From NCBI GenBank assembly GCA_023053545.1, contig JAKZAN010000091.1, positions 48,274 to 112,273 of the forward strand: a stretch of 64,000 nucleotides of DNA, in the 5' to 3' direction. Positions 13,293 to 23,800 of this stretch are shown piece by piece. Position numbers and translations under genes: made by a program. Numbering within the stretch: position 1 is the stretch's first letter; every line of letters starts with the position of its first letter. Origin of the DNA: Lepidurus packardi (taxonomy: Eukaryota; Arthropoda; Branchiopoda; Notostraca; Triopsidae). Under the pieces are notes generated by a model, which saw nothing but the letters and a program-made list of their open reading frames with translations, ran no database searches and had not been told where the DNA came from.

Positions 13293-14894
13293 ATGCAGAA
13301 ACTCACCTACACACCCCTCGAAATCCACAAAAACTCTCAGTCCCTCGTGACTCAGACCGCCGAGTCCAAGTACTGGGCCCGCTACAAGGTACCCTTCCTC
13401 ATCCCCATATCCCGCTCACTCATATCTTCGACTGCCCCAGCCCATCCTCGAAAAAACAGAAACCAACGCCATAACAATCATCAGTTCCAATCTCAATGAC
13501 AAGAGCAACATCTTCTACGGCAGCGGCAGAGCTGTACACATGTTCAACTCGCTCACGAATGAAATTGATAGATCCTTCACCAAGTTCAAGGATAGCGTTA
13601 GTGCGCTTTGTGTTCGTAGTGACGGCAAGATGTTTGCGGCTGGCCTCGACTCTGGCATCGTTCAGGTTTTTGACGTCAAAAACAAGCTAAATCTCAGGAC
13701 TTTTGACAATCATAAGCGAAAAGTTAACTGTCTCGAGTATGCGAACCTAAATGACCTCTACTCTTCTGGAGATGATATGATCGTGAGACAGTATGATGTC
13801 GCCGCAGGAGTCGTGGTGCATAGTTATCCTAAGGCCCATTCCGACTACATCAAGGCAATCAAGTATCTGCAGGAGAATCACATCCTGACGGGGGGCTACG
13901 ATAACAAGGTCCGACTGTATGATTTCAGAGTCCACTAAAAGTGGGTGGCACAGTTCGCTTTGGATGCAGGTGTAGAGGCTTTAGATGTTTTCAACAACAA
14001 ACTCTCGTTCGTGGCGGTGGGAGGCAACTCAGTTTCAGTGTGGGACATCCGAAACCAGAAGCAGATGTTTATGGGGAAGAACAACAAGAAGACTGTGTCT
14101 TGCGTGAAAGTAATGGGGAGTGGGGAACGATTCCTGACTGGCTCGCTGGATCAGCATCTAAAAGTCTATAGAAGCGATACGTTCGACATGACTTTCAACG
14201 AGAAATACGAAGATGCGATTCTGTCATTAGAAGTGACAGCCAACCAAAACCTGCTGGCTGTGGGTCTGAATAACGGCCACCTGTTCATTAAACGAAGCCA
14301 GAAGACCAACGACGAACAGGAAGAAGAAGAGCGGGACGTGTAGTAGCTTATTCCCTAGTTCATGAAGCTGCACGGCAAAACAACGCCGATCTATAACAAC
14401 TCCTACTTCTACCGAGGAATCTATAACGAGCCTGATACTTTCGATATCAAAGTCGACCAGATCAAAAACAAAACAGGATTCTACGATCGCTGCCTCAAAA
14501 AGTTCCAATATAAGAAGGCTTTGCTCACTGCGGCAGTCAAGAACGATGCCCAGATTTGGAGCAGTATAGTCGAGGAGCTAGAGCAACGTGGTGTGCTCGA
14601 AAGAACCCTCAATAGCCTTGACGGAGAAGAAGTGCAGCTCATGATAAAGTACGTGGGGGGGAGAGTCGCGAACCACAAGTATCGAGATATTGTACTAAGA
14701 GTGGTAGAATTGCTATGGAGTAAGCTAATTTATTTGACATTGACTTAATGGACTTAGGTGGACACGGAGGCGAGAGTCGGCTGCAGGGAGAATGGACACA
14801 ATTGCTGGAGCAGGTGTAGCGGGAAGTGGACAACGAGATGGAGATGTTGGAGCAGGTTGGACTATTGGAAACTATGTAGAACTCACTTTTATGA
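13293..14894 (+). CDS. UTP15: UTP15, U3 snoRNP / SSU processome WD40 protein
   Basis: Subunit of the t-UTP/UtpA complex that binds nascent pre-rRNA in the nucleolus and is needed for 18S rRNA maturation. The 503-residue product matches human UTP15 from end to end: N-terminal 'ESKYWARYK', WD40 blades with 'FKDSVSALCVRSDGKMFAAGLDSG' and 'LTGSLDQHLKVY', then the UTP15 C-terminal domain (from 'FYDRCLKKFQYKKAL') ending 'LLEQVEREVDNEMEMLEQVGLLE'. Two introns: 13389-13440 (52 bases) and 14720-14757 (38 bases). The TAG in 'QV-E-REVD' falls where human UTP15 has Glu. TGA is at 14892-14894. Confidence 0.95.
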
Positions 14895-15144
14895 AATAAC
14901 TCCAAATGGTGAATTATTGGCTGTTTACAAATTATGAGGCTAAGTCACACACGGTAGGGTGGCATGGTACAGTTACACATAGAAGGTAGAAGCTACTCAT
15001 TCTAGTCTTGCCGGGTGTGGTGGGGGTTCAGCAGCAGGCGATAAGCAGGGCGACTTGCAGGGTGGGAATATCCACATCTTGCAACAGTAAAAGCCATCCG
15101 GGGGTCTCCATTGTTATAATAAAACTCTAAAGCATTGACTTATT

Positions 15145-16941
15145 ATGGGTAAGATCATCGAGAACTACTCCCTGCAGTAAGTTTTGGGCGAGGGCGTGTA
15201 CGGCAAGGTCTACAAAGGCTTCAACATCAAGACCAAGCAAGAAGTGGCTGTCAAAGTCATCCGGGCAGACAAGTTCCGCGAAATCCCTAAACTCGAAGAG
15301 TGTACCGTCAACGAAATCAATACCCTGTCCTCCATGGAACATAACCCCCACATCGTCAAGTACCTCGACATGCTCAAAACAGTCAATAACTTCTACTTCG
15401 TCTACGAGTACTGCAACGGTGGCACCCTCGACAAACTGCTCCAGTCCTTTAAAAGCACCCCCTAAAAGGTCATGCCCCTCAATAAAGCCCTTCTCATCCT
15501 CCGAGACATCATCGATGCCTTTAAGACTCTGACCAAAAATAACATAATGCATCGAGATCTGAAGCCTGATAACATTCTTCTCCACAATGGAGTGGTCAAA
15601 CTAGCAGATTTTGGCTTCTGCAAAAGTCTAAAAAGCCCTACCGATTTGGCCCACACGATGCTTGGTTCGCCCATCTATATGGCGCCCTAGGTCCTGCGTG
15701 GGTAAATCTACACGATGAAGGCAGACATCTGGTCTTTAGGGGTTGTTCTTTATGAAATCATATTCGGGGAATGCCCTTTTCAATCTAACTCGATAGCTAA
15801 GCTGATTCAAATTCTGCAGACTGAAGAAATCAAGTTCTCGAAGCCTTTACCGGAACCCCTTGACAACATGCTGCGTAAAATGCTGGTCAAAGACCCTACC
15901 AAACGGATCGATTGGGTTGAGCTATTCGAGTATAAGATTACTGAAAGCGGTGAGCTGATAGAAAACAAATCTACCCTGAACAATAACTATCTCCTCAGAA
16001 GCACGAAGGCTGGCAATAGTCCTCCCACCTCTAGCTTATTTAGTTCTGTCTCCGGAAGCAGCACCGCCATCATGACGCCCTCCAGTTCCAAGCTCAGCAG
16101 CAATAGCGCATATTCTACCCAGATGGGCACGCCCCAGCTTAAACATGAGTTTTCGTATACCAATGACAATACAACCTACAAGGGCTCGGACCGCAGTAGC
16201 GGAAGCGGTTACCTACCTGTGGATTCATCACAGAAGCGCGATGTTCGAAGCAGGTCTCCTGTACCCTAATCGGATCGCAGACATAACGTTAGTGGTTATG
16301 GGAACCAGACCAATGGAGGCATTACAAGCTACCAGAATCTGGAGAGTTCAGGAGTAAGGCCTCCAGCATCTGGAGGATATAATTCAAAGAGTCCCATCCG
16401 TGAACGTTCGTCGAAATATGCTGAAATGATAAAGGCGCACCGACGAACTGCAGAGGCTACGAAGCTATCGTTAGAAGTATTACGAATGGGGCCCCTGAAA
16501 GAGCTTGTTTTGTTAGGCTTCTTGATAAACAAGTCCGTAGAAAAGGAATTACTGGAGATTTCAGATTCAATCAAAAAGGAACTCAGTCTGTCCAAGTGTT
16601 CACAGGAAGAGGAAATCCTGATGATGGAGTTTAGGGTCATGGTTTAGGGTGAGCTCAACCACCTGCAGGAAGTGCTCAAATCCTTCAAGTGCGAGGTTGA
16701 GCGCTTCTAACCAGACGTGAATGCGTTGGGAACTCGGCGCTCAAGGATCTTAAAGAGTGCTTTGTAGCAATTACGGGGGAACAACTTCTACCTGTAGCAG
16801 GACGGAGACAACCTGATCCTGACGGTGCAACTAATCGACTACTTCGACGAGTCGAGCGTGCTGAAGAAGGAAGCATACCGGAGAATCTCGAAGGAACAGC
16901 ACCTGCGGCAGGTGGCCAACAAAATCGCCCAGCTTCACTGA
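15145..16941 (+). CDS. Ser/Thr protein kinase, ULK/ATG1-like
   Basis: Single-exon kinase of 598 residues. The catalytic domain covers about residues 8-275: glycine loop GEGVYGKVY, VAVK lysine, C-helix Glu in 'CTVNEINTL', HRDLKPDN catalytic loop, DFGF, then 'GSPIYMAPEVL', where the APE Glu is a TAG codon (15688-15690), and 'KADIWSLGVVLYE'. All catalytic residues are present. The 'GSPIYMAPE' and 'KADIWSLG' blocks are closest to the ULK/ATG1/STK36 group. A Ser/Thr-rich linker follows, then about 180 helical residues at the C-terminus ('KSVEKELLEI', 'HLQEVLKSFKCEVERF'). ATG1 has a helical C-terminal tail that binds ATG13; whether this one does is unknown. Ciliates have many ULK-like kinases, so the exact orthology is open. 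TGA at 16939-16941. Confidence 0.88.
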
Positions 16942-17543
16942 GCATAAACAGTTATCGTTGATAATGTTTACGTCTTTTACTCAGCATGCAATTTAAAAAA
17001 TCATCCGATTCCACATTGTGAAGTATATCGAGATATGCCAAGCTCTCACTCAATCTCCCATGCATAATTTGTGGGTGCCGGTGATGTGATCAAATTCTAG
17101 CAGATATATCGTTTTTTATCCATATAGCAACAATGTTTTTAACACCTCCTCACATTCACTACACACCTATTATTAAGATTGGGTTCGATCCTTTGTATAT
17201 GATGTTAAGCATGGCGGGATCTTAGTTTTGGTGGGTTTCCAGTCCACTGAAACAAGAAAGCGATGAAAATGGTTAACGTCGAAATGGACTATGGGATTAC
17301 AAATCATGTCTGGAATGCTTTACCATCGATAACTTGGGCCGATAGTTTGAAGCAGAAGAGATTTGAGGGGCTGGAACTGTCTTCTTCATCCACAAGCTCG
17401 GGTCCATTCTCGATCCTTACTCTATTGTTACTGATTGAAAAACCAGTTTATCACGATTCGTCGATATCATTTAGTGAAATAAGCAGACTCTCATTATCTT
17501 TAGAATTTAAACATCACCTTCCGACGCAAGAACATACTCCCAC
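16942..17543. other. Gap of about 600 bases, no gene seen
   Basis: AT-richer than its surroundings, as expected of non-coding DNA here. A 94-codon open frame (17263-17547) ends by overlapping the next start codon and has no recognisable content. A GGTTCGATCC at about 17178 resembles a tRNA B box, but no T-stem pairs around it. Confidence 0.5.
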
Positions 17544-20099
17544 ATGACTACCGAAGAAGTCCTACATGCTCTCAAGACAGATGCCCCCGTCCTCAACGCC
17601 TATCTCAAAAACATTACCGCTGGAAAACAGTACTCCCGCTTCTTAAACTCTCATATTCCCTCCCTTTTCAGATAGATCCTCAACCACTTCGTCTCTGCTC
17701 TTAAGATCCAACTCACTTCCAAAGACCCCAAAGAACGCTAACAAGCTCTGAAGCAAGCACACTAACTCGCAATTTCAGCATATCCCAACGCTATCACAGC
17801 TTTATATTAAAATATCGGGCCTGCGACCCTGCCCCCTGCCAACCCGCACCCTCAATAGTCAGAACCTTACCTTAATACCTGGATCAAGATGTACGACGGT
17901 AGCACCCGGATGATGCGGTATCCTGACTTTCGTGTATTTCAAACACACATAACTGGCAAAGGGTAGTTTGTGGGAGCTCATAGACTGAAGGAATTTGAAG
18001 CTAACGTTGTAAAGTATACCGACTAGAAAGTGGAGTTCTTCGATGACTCATTCATCACAGAAGCAGATGAAGACGGCGATGCACGGGTTTTGCAGGTTGT
18101 CACCTATAATATCGCGGAATTAGAGAAGGTGAAGCAGAGAGTCCACAGCATGACTGATAACCACCCGAACAGTGCTGGGCTGCTCCTCGAGTGCAACAAG
18201 AAGGTACTCGGATTCAAAGCACATGAAATGAACCAGCAGTACTAGAAGCTGCTCAAAGCGTCTGGGTCTCACAAGGTAGCTGATGTCTTGGCCGAAGAGC
18301 ACAGGTGGTGCGATAAATTCGTTGCCAACTATACGATGTACAACCAGAAAAACATGACTGCAGAGTAATTGCGCGATCGCATGACTAACACAACCTTCAT
18401 ACAACTAGAGCGGCAAGAATTACACTCTATTTAGCAGAAGACTGCCAGTTTTCCTGGCCTTTCAAAAATGTCCGGCTCCCCTGAACCCGCAGACCCTCAT
18501 TATCTGCAGATTCCCGCAGAAACTACCTTTATTCCGATCAATATGCCACAGTCAGGATATCAGCTGTAGCACACTGCTTCGAAACGAACTCCATTCACGA
18601 AAGGTATTGGACTTGTTAGCCACTAACCCCATCTGATGCAGCCTTACTCTAAGTTCGAGTCTCCCAGAATAAGCCCTGTAGATTCAGTGCATATCCAAGG
18701 ACATCAAGAAGTTGTTCATTTAGGGTCTCCGGGGCTACCACAAGAGAGATCGGGCAGAATGAGCACTTACAAACTCAATATCAAAGAACGAAATATGCCT
18801 CCAGTCGTATTACCCCGTGACTCGAGAATTAGCAACGACTCACTAGCCCAATAGCCCTATACGATGACAAATCAACTCTAAATGAGTCCGGAAAGAATAG
18901 CTATGGACTAGTCCGACATCTACAACAGCCCGAGCGATCCTGCGGTTATTGTCACCAAGCATAGGCCAGACGCCATTAAGGAGTCGCGTCAAAGTATGGG
19001 CATAAGCAGCATCCCACTTTCACTCTCACGACAGGTGCCCCTGGGTTCTAGTACTCAGCATCATAAAAAAATATTTGACCATGCAGCCAGCCCTATAAGA
19101 CACAGTGGAAACTCGATTCAAAGCTAGTATCTAGGAAATGTTACTCCCCAACAAAATAATCCACAAAGCTTGCATCCATTGCAGCAGCAATCCCAGACTT
19201 TGACGCCAGGCAAGTCTGCCTTCAAGCTCTCTGAGTTTACACAAGAGAAACAGAAGCGCAAAGACGTCATTAAGCGAGGAGGTGAGTTTAATCGGGCACC
19301 CGACTGGCTGGTCAGTACCTATGTCCAGTATTTCGACCAGGAAGAACCCTACTCACGATTCCGACGCAGCTGTCTCGATAAGAAGTCGACCCTGTATAAA
19401 ACTGACCAACTTGAGGTCACAGTCGTCGTGGATCGAGTCTCTTGCAAGAAGGTCGCTCTTAAGGTCAAATATAGGAATTTAACATAGGCCGATGCGGAGC
19501 TGCGCACAGTCTATAAGATATCCAAGGATGCTTTTCGAGTGACTTAGCAAAAGGGCGTCAGGTCCAAATTCATAGTACCCGGACAGACTGAGGACTAAGA
19601 GTAGAGTCAAACTGTGCATAACTTCGCGCTAGAAATCGTCCAGTTCCCACTAGGCGCTTGTAGTCTTGAATTATCCATCAACAAGGGGCCTGGAGTGTTG
19701 GTCCTGCTTCCTGTGTGCTTAAACCGGTTCGTGAGTATGGAGTACATGGAGAGGGAAGAGTGGTTTAGCCTGTGGAACAAGAATAGCGGTCGACAGTTCT
19801 ATGGATCGCGACGAGTGCAGTATGAGAAAAAAGTGTTCAATCTGAACGAAGTCACCTTCCTGATTCCTGAGCTGACAGAGCTGGGACGAATCTACAGCTA
19901 CTCATTCGAAGAGTTCGGATGCAAGTGCCGATACGAGTACTACGGACTGGAGTTCCAGATGCTGATCGCGTTCAACATCGAGAACGTGCTTACGCTGGAA
20001 GTGTTGTGTTGCAATGACAGCACCGAGGAAGAGAGAGAGTTTTTGGACTACTATTTGGATAGCCTGGTGATGCTTATCGAGAAGATGAATACAGAGTGA
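17544..20099 (+). CDS. Adaptor-like protein with C-terminal alpha-adaptin-type appendage
   Basis: Predicted membrane-trafficking protein, 851 residues, one open frame. The N-terminal 300 residues are mainly helical, with a region rich in heptads ('ELEKVKQRVHSM'). A disordered middle of about 250 residues follows, rich in Pro, Ser and Gln. The C-terminal 280 residues resemble the AP-2 alpha ear: a beta-sandwich-like part ('QLEVTVVVDRVSCKKVALKVKYRN'), then 'LLPVCLNRFVSMEYMEREEWFSLWN', which parallels the 'LPIKLNKFFEP..F..RW' platform segment of alpha-adaptin. A true alpha-adaptin would have a long solenoid trunk, which is absent. It could be a GGA-like monomeric adaptor or an endocytic accessory factor. 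The appendage call is by eye and the N-terminal fold (ENTH, VHS or other) is undecided. Confidence 0.65.
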
Positions 20100-20317
20100 G
20101 TATGCTCATTATGTTGGGAATCAAATGTCTCCAAATATTTAAGGGTGGAAGATGGGAAGGCTGGGTTATAGTCATAATTTAGACAATTAGAACGTCGGCC
20201 ATAAAGCTATCTGAGTTCTCTCCATTCCTCATATCACTCCAAATGGTCATATGTCTAGGAACACCTCAAAAATGATATAGGCTTATTCATATCGAATAAA
20301 GTGATTCAAAGTGCTTA

Positions 20318-20987
20318 TCAAACATAGTGTCTTTTGCTGGTCGGTAGTGCTTATTTCACATAGTAACTATTGTTCTGCGGCGGGTTCACAATAGAACTAT
20401 GCACACCACCCTCTCTGAAACTCACTCCAGAGTTTGTTCCCTGATAGAATGTCGTAGGGGGATGGTGGATCCTGCTAGATGCACTCTGAATTGTCGGGGC
20501 TGGGTATCTATTAGAAACGAGCCTTGATCCCGCTTCTTCCTCATGATAGGTCTCTTGAGGAGGGTACCGTATTTCTCTCTCGACCGGCACGTACTCCACC
20601 CTTTCTTGGAGGCGCTCCATCGGAACATAACTACAAGCAATTGGCATAAAAAAGGATTAATTACTCTATGACTTTCTCATGGTAGACCTGGGGTACGTAT
20701 TCGGTCTGATACTCCACAGGATAATACTCCACAACTTTGCGTTGTCGCGCAACGTATTCGATCTTGGTCACAGGTTCATATTCGATGATGGTCTTCTCGT
20801 AGGGCAGATACTCGGTACGAGACTCAGTGGGAGGAGGAGAGTAGCGGGAGTAGTTAACGTGAGGGACCTTGGGAGAGCTGCGGATGGGAGTAGGGGGAGT
20901 CTGACGTGTGGGGGAGGACTGAGGAGGAGGGGGCGAAGGAGAAGGGGTAGGTTGGGTGGTTTTGTCTTTGTCGATGGTGAGGTTCAT
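20318..20987 (-). CDS. Alveolin-like cortical repeat protein
   Basis: Small protein (211 residues) with a Pro/Ser/Thr-rich N-terminus, then a Val/Pro/Tyr/Glu repeat: 'RTEYLPYEKTIIEYEPVTKIEYV', 'VEYYPVEYQTEYVPQVY', 'YVPMERLQERVEYVPVEREI'. Such EKxxEVP/EYxPV repeats mark alveolins and related epiplasmic proteins, which form the membrane skeleton under the alveolar sacs of ciliates and apicomplexans. One 34-base intron at 20631-20664 splits a repeat and is phase-consistent. The C-terminus is Ser/Asn-rich. Reading through the TAA at 20351 as Glu ends at TGA 20318-20320. Cortical location is inferred from the repeats. Confidence 0.82.
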
Positions 20988-21166
20988 GGCGGAGAGAATA
21001 AAAATTAAAAGGCACTTGGAGAATCTAAATTATTGAATTTATTTAAGATTAAAGGTGTATTGGCTCCCAACAGATAAAGGTGCGCCGTCATTCGAGACAG
21101 ACTTATATTTCATCAGATTAAAGACTCACTTCTCCCTAGAGGCTACCTCCCAACACGCTACCGCAT

Positions 21167-23482
21167 TCACTCTGGGTTTATCAAAAGTGCGATCTCACTG
21201 ATGATCCGGCCGAAGACTTATTTCTTCGGCAAGTTCGACTTCATGCCTCCCATCACACGTTCGTAGTCGTACTCCATTACGCTCACGGTATCCGTCTCGT
21301 TGAGCAGGAATTTAGCCACATCGTTTGAAAAAAGTGTGTTCTGGTTTCCCCTGCGGTTCCTGCTTGTCTCTTCCTCCAGGAATACTGCTAGCAGAATATC
21401 ACTCACACTCATACTTACGTTTGTATTGCTGAACAGACTCCGCAGCAGAGATATGGAGAAAGCAGTCTTTTCCAAAGAAATATAGTTCCGTATAGAAGTT
21501 TGCTTGTGCTCCCTGCTTTTAATGTAATATTGTTCAAGAAGTTGACGGGCTGCCTCCTATTTGTCATCGTTGGGAAGTGCTGCCGCCTGATCAAGTAGAT
21601 GATTGGTGGTGCCTGCTTAGTCGTCCCGATCGAAGTCCCTATATTTCCTTCTTCGAATTGCAGTCAGCTACTGTCTGTCCTCACAGAAAAAGCCACTCCC
21701 AGACGATTGTTGAGTAAAGTCCTCAAGAAGTTGGTCAACTACTGAGGATATATCATGGTCGACCTGTCTGTTTTGGTTGTTGTTCAGAAAGGTAACGTCC
21801 AAAATAACATCGAACTTGTCGCTCGGGAACTATTTACTGTAGGACTTCAGAAGGTCGGGATTCACCACGACCCAAACAGTCGTATTCATGTTCGGAATAG
21901 TGCTGCTCGGATCTTCAGGATTGCACGCCTTAGATTCTAGGAGTTGGTTCAAAAATGCAAGGTCTTTCCGAGAAGGGTTCACGAAAAGAACGATACTGTT
22001 AAAACAGGAGACCAAAAAGGGTTCAATCGTACTGTTGTCATAGTGCGTTGGCCAGTACTTGATTTTAAGATGTTTGAGCTGCATAATCTTTGAGACCAAG
22101 TGTTCTTCGTCCGATACCACCATCAAGTGGACTGAAGAAGAGTCGGATGATTCTTTGAAAAAGGGACTCTTCTGGATTGACTCTGGTGTCAGGTGTCTGT
22201 GCTGCTCGAAAACGTGGGTTCTGTGTTTGTAGAAGACACTAGCGAGCACGCCCAGCTTGAGCAGAGTAAAGCTATTACGTTTACAATATGGAAACTAAAC
22301 CTCGTTGATGCCTTCTAGCAACTCTGTATAGTTGTCGTAGAGTTTGTTGACATCATACTCCTCCACCTTACTATTGCTGCCTTTGCTCCTAATCATAAAA
22401 TCATCTGACCTCTTAGAAGAAAAAGACTCTTATTATTCCGTAGTCCTGTTTTGTTTCGACTTTAAGGGTCTTTGGTATCGTATTTTGACATTAGCCAGGG
22501 TACTGAAGAACTGAGTGTTGGTGTGGCTCAGACTGGGGTAGCTGCAGATACACACCATCACACTGTTCAGCTCGCAGCGTATCTTGGTGAATGCAGAAGG
22601 GTTAGTGTTGACGATAAGTGGCGACTTGATCTTGTGGGTGGTATAGTTGAGACAGCAGAAATCATAAACCTATCCACATTGGAGGGTTCCTACTTTTTCG
22701 GAAGACAGATAGAGATGAAAGATGGAAGGTTGGAAGAATTCTTCTTTGGGCTTGCCTTCTCGGATGTCGCAACAAATAGTTATCCGTTGACAAGGCAGGT
22801 AAACTTGGTCAGTAACATTGCAGTTCCTAAAGTCAGCATCACAAACACCACACCTTTTTCTCTCGCCTCGACTGTTCGATCCAGAGACTACTTTCTTTTC
22901 TTTAAATTTCCCTGATCGGGCTACCTCATAAAAGGTTTGGCAGTTTACCACAGTCTCCTCCCTAGAATGACATAGGCAATCTGTCCAGGTTTCGGTCCAT
23001 CCCCAGAGGAACAAATCCTGCTGTTTGATTCCCACCACTAAGGCCTACTTTAGATAGATGACAGCGCCCTTTTCCAGCTCAAGTTTGTCGCGAAGGAAAT
23101 CAGAGTTGAGAAAGTTGCGTCGTGGGACTGGACAAGATGTGAAATGGACAGAACTATTGACTCTGCTGGGACAATAGTAAGAGAGTTTTTACATGAGAAC
23201 TTTGTTCTTCTGGGTTTTGATATTGTAGTCAGCAATGTCATGTACAGTCTTGTTAAGGAAGGCGACAAAGCCTGGGTAGTCATAAAGTATGAAAGTTGCG
23301 AGTTTGCGGGATGCTCTGGTGATGTGAGTCAGATCGAGTTGGAGCGGGACGGTGAGGACAGGCTCGAGGACAGGGTCTGCATTGTAGAACCTTTGAAGGA
23401 GGGAAAGAAGAGGAGGACCAGTGCCGATGAGTTTAACGAGAGCTTCGAGAAGTTCATCCGGGTCTTGATGTTCTTGACTCAT
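21167..23482 (-). CDS. Divergent MCM-family protein, MCMDC2-like, without Walker A
   Basis: Single open frame, 771 residues. The N-terminus has 'LTVPLQLDLTHITRASRKLATFILYDYP', like the MCM N-terminal helical domain. A Cys cluster (CLCHS, RCGVC, RNC) sits where MCMs have a zinc finger. 'FQPSIFHLYLSSEKVGTLQCGEVYDF' parallels the MCM OB-fold 'PRSIxVxLxxDLVDxxxPGDxV'. In the AAA+ part, 'VHLMVVSDEEHLVSKIM' stands where MCMs have LLVGDPGxAKSxLL, so Walker A is lost. 'TTVWVVVNP' matches sensor 1 (AAANP) and 'SDKFDVILDV' the arginine-finger strand SRFDLIF, with the Arg lost. The end has MCM lid-like helices. MCMDC2, a meiotic recombination factor, is likewise a degenerate MCM; the assignment is inference. 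A degenerate MCM8/9 is the alternative. Confidence 0.65.
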
Positions 23483-23800
23483 ACTGCACAGGAGTAATAT
23501 TTTAATTAGAATTCCAAATTGTATGGAAACAGATATAAAGGCGGAAAGAAATTAAAGTGAGTGCGAATCGGTTTGGTTTCAAGGACTGCCTATACACGGC
23601 TTTGTTGGTGACGAGGACTGCATGTCGGACATTGAAAGTAAGAAGCAGGAGAACCTCGGGGCAAAGCAAATGTTTGACGCTACACGCATCCGTGTGGACA
23701 GCATCCTCAGTGTTCAGCCTAAGTGGATAGCAGTTCATAGTTATCGTGGCTTTTCAAAAATTATCCGTAATATTTTAAATGCCTAACTATACCTACCAGA
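23483..23800. other. Divergent promoter gap, about 320 bases
   Basis: Lies between two divergent starts (23482 minus, 23801 plus). A 78-codon open frame on the minus strand (23502-23738) has no recognisable features. It is probably the shared promoter region of the MCM-like and the coiled-coil gene; no specific element could be named. Confidence 0.5.

Noticed and set aside
16685-16945. Minus-strand open frame opposite the kinase tail
   Set aside because: It is the antisense shadow of the kinase coding sequence.
17170-17195. Possible tRNA B box (GGTTCGATCC)
   Set aside because: The flanking bases do not form a T-stem and no cloverleaf could be drawn.
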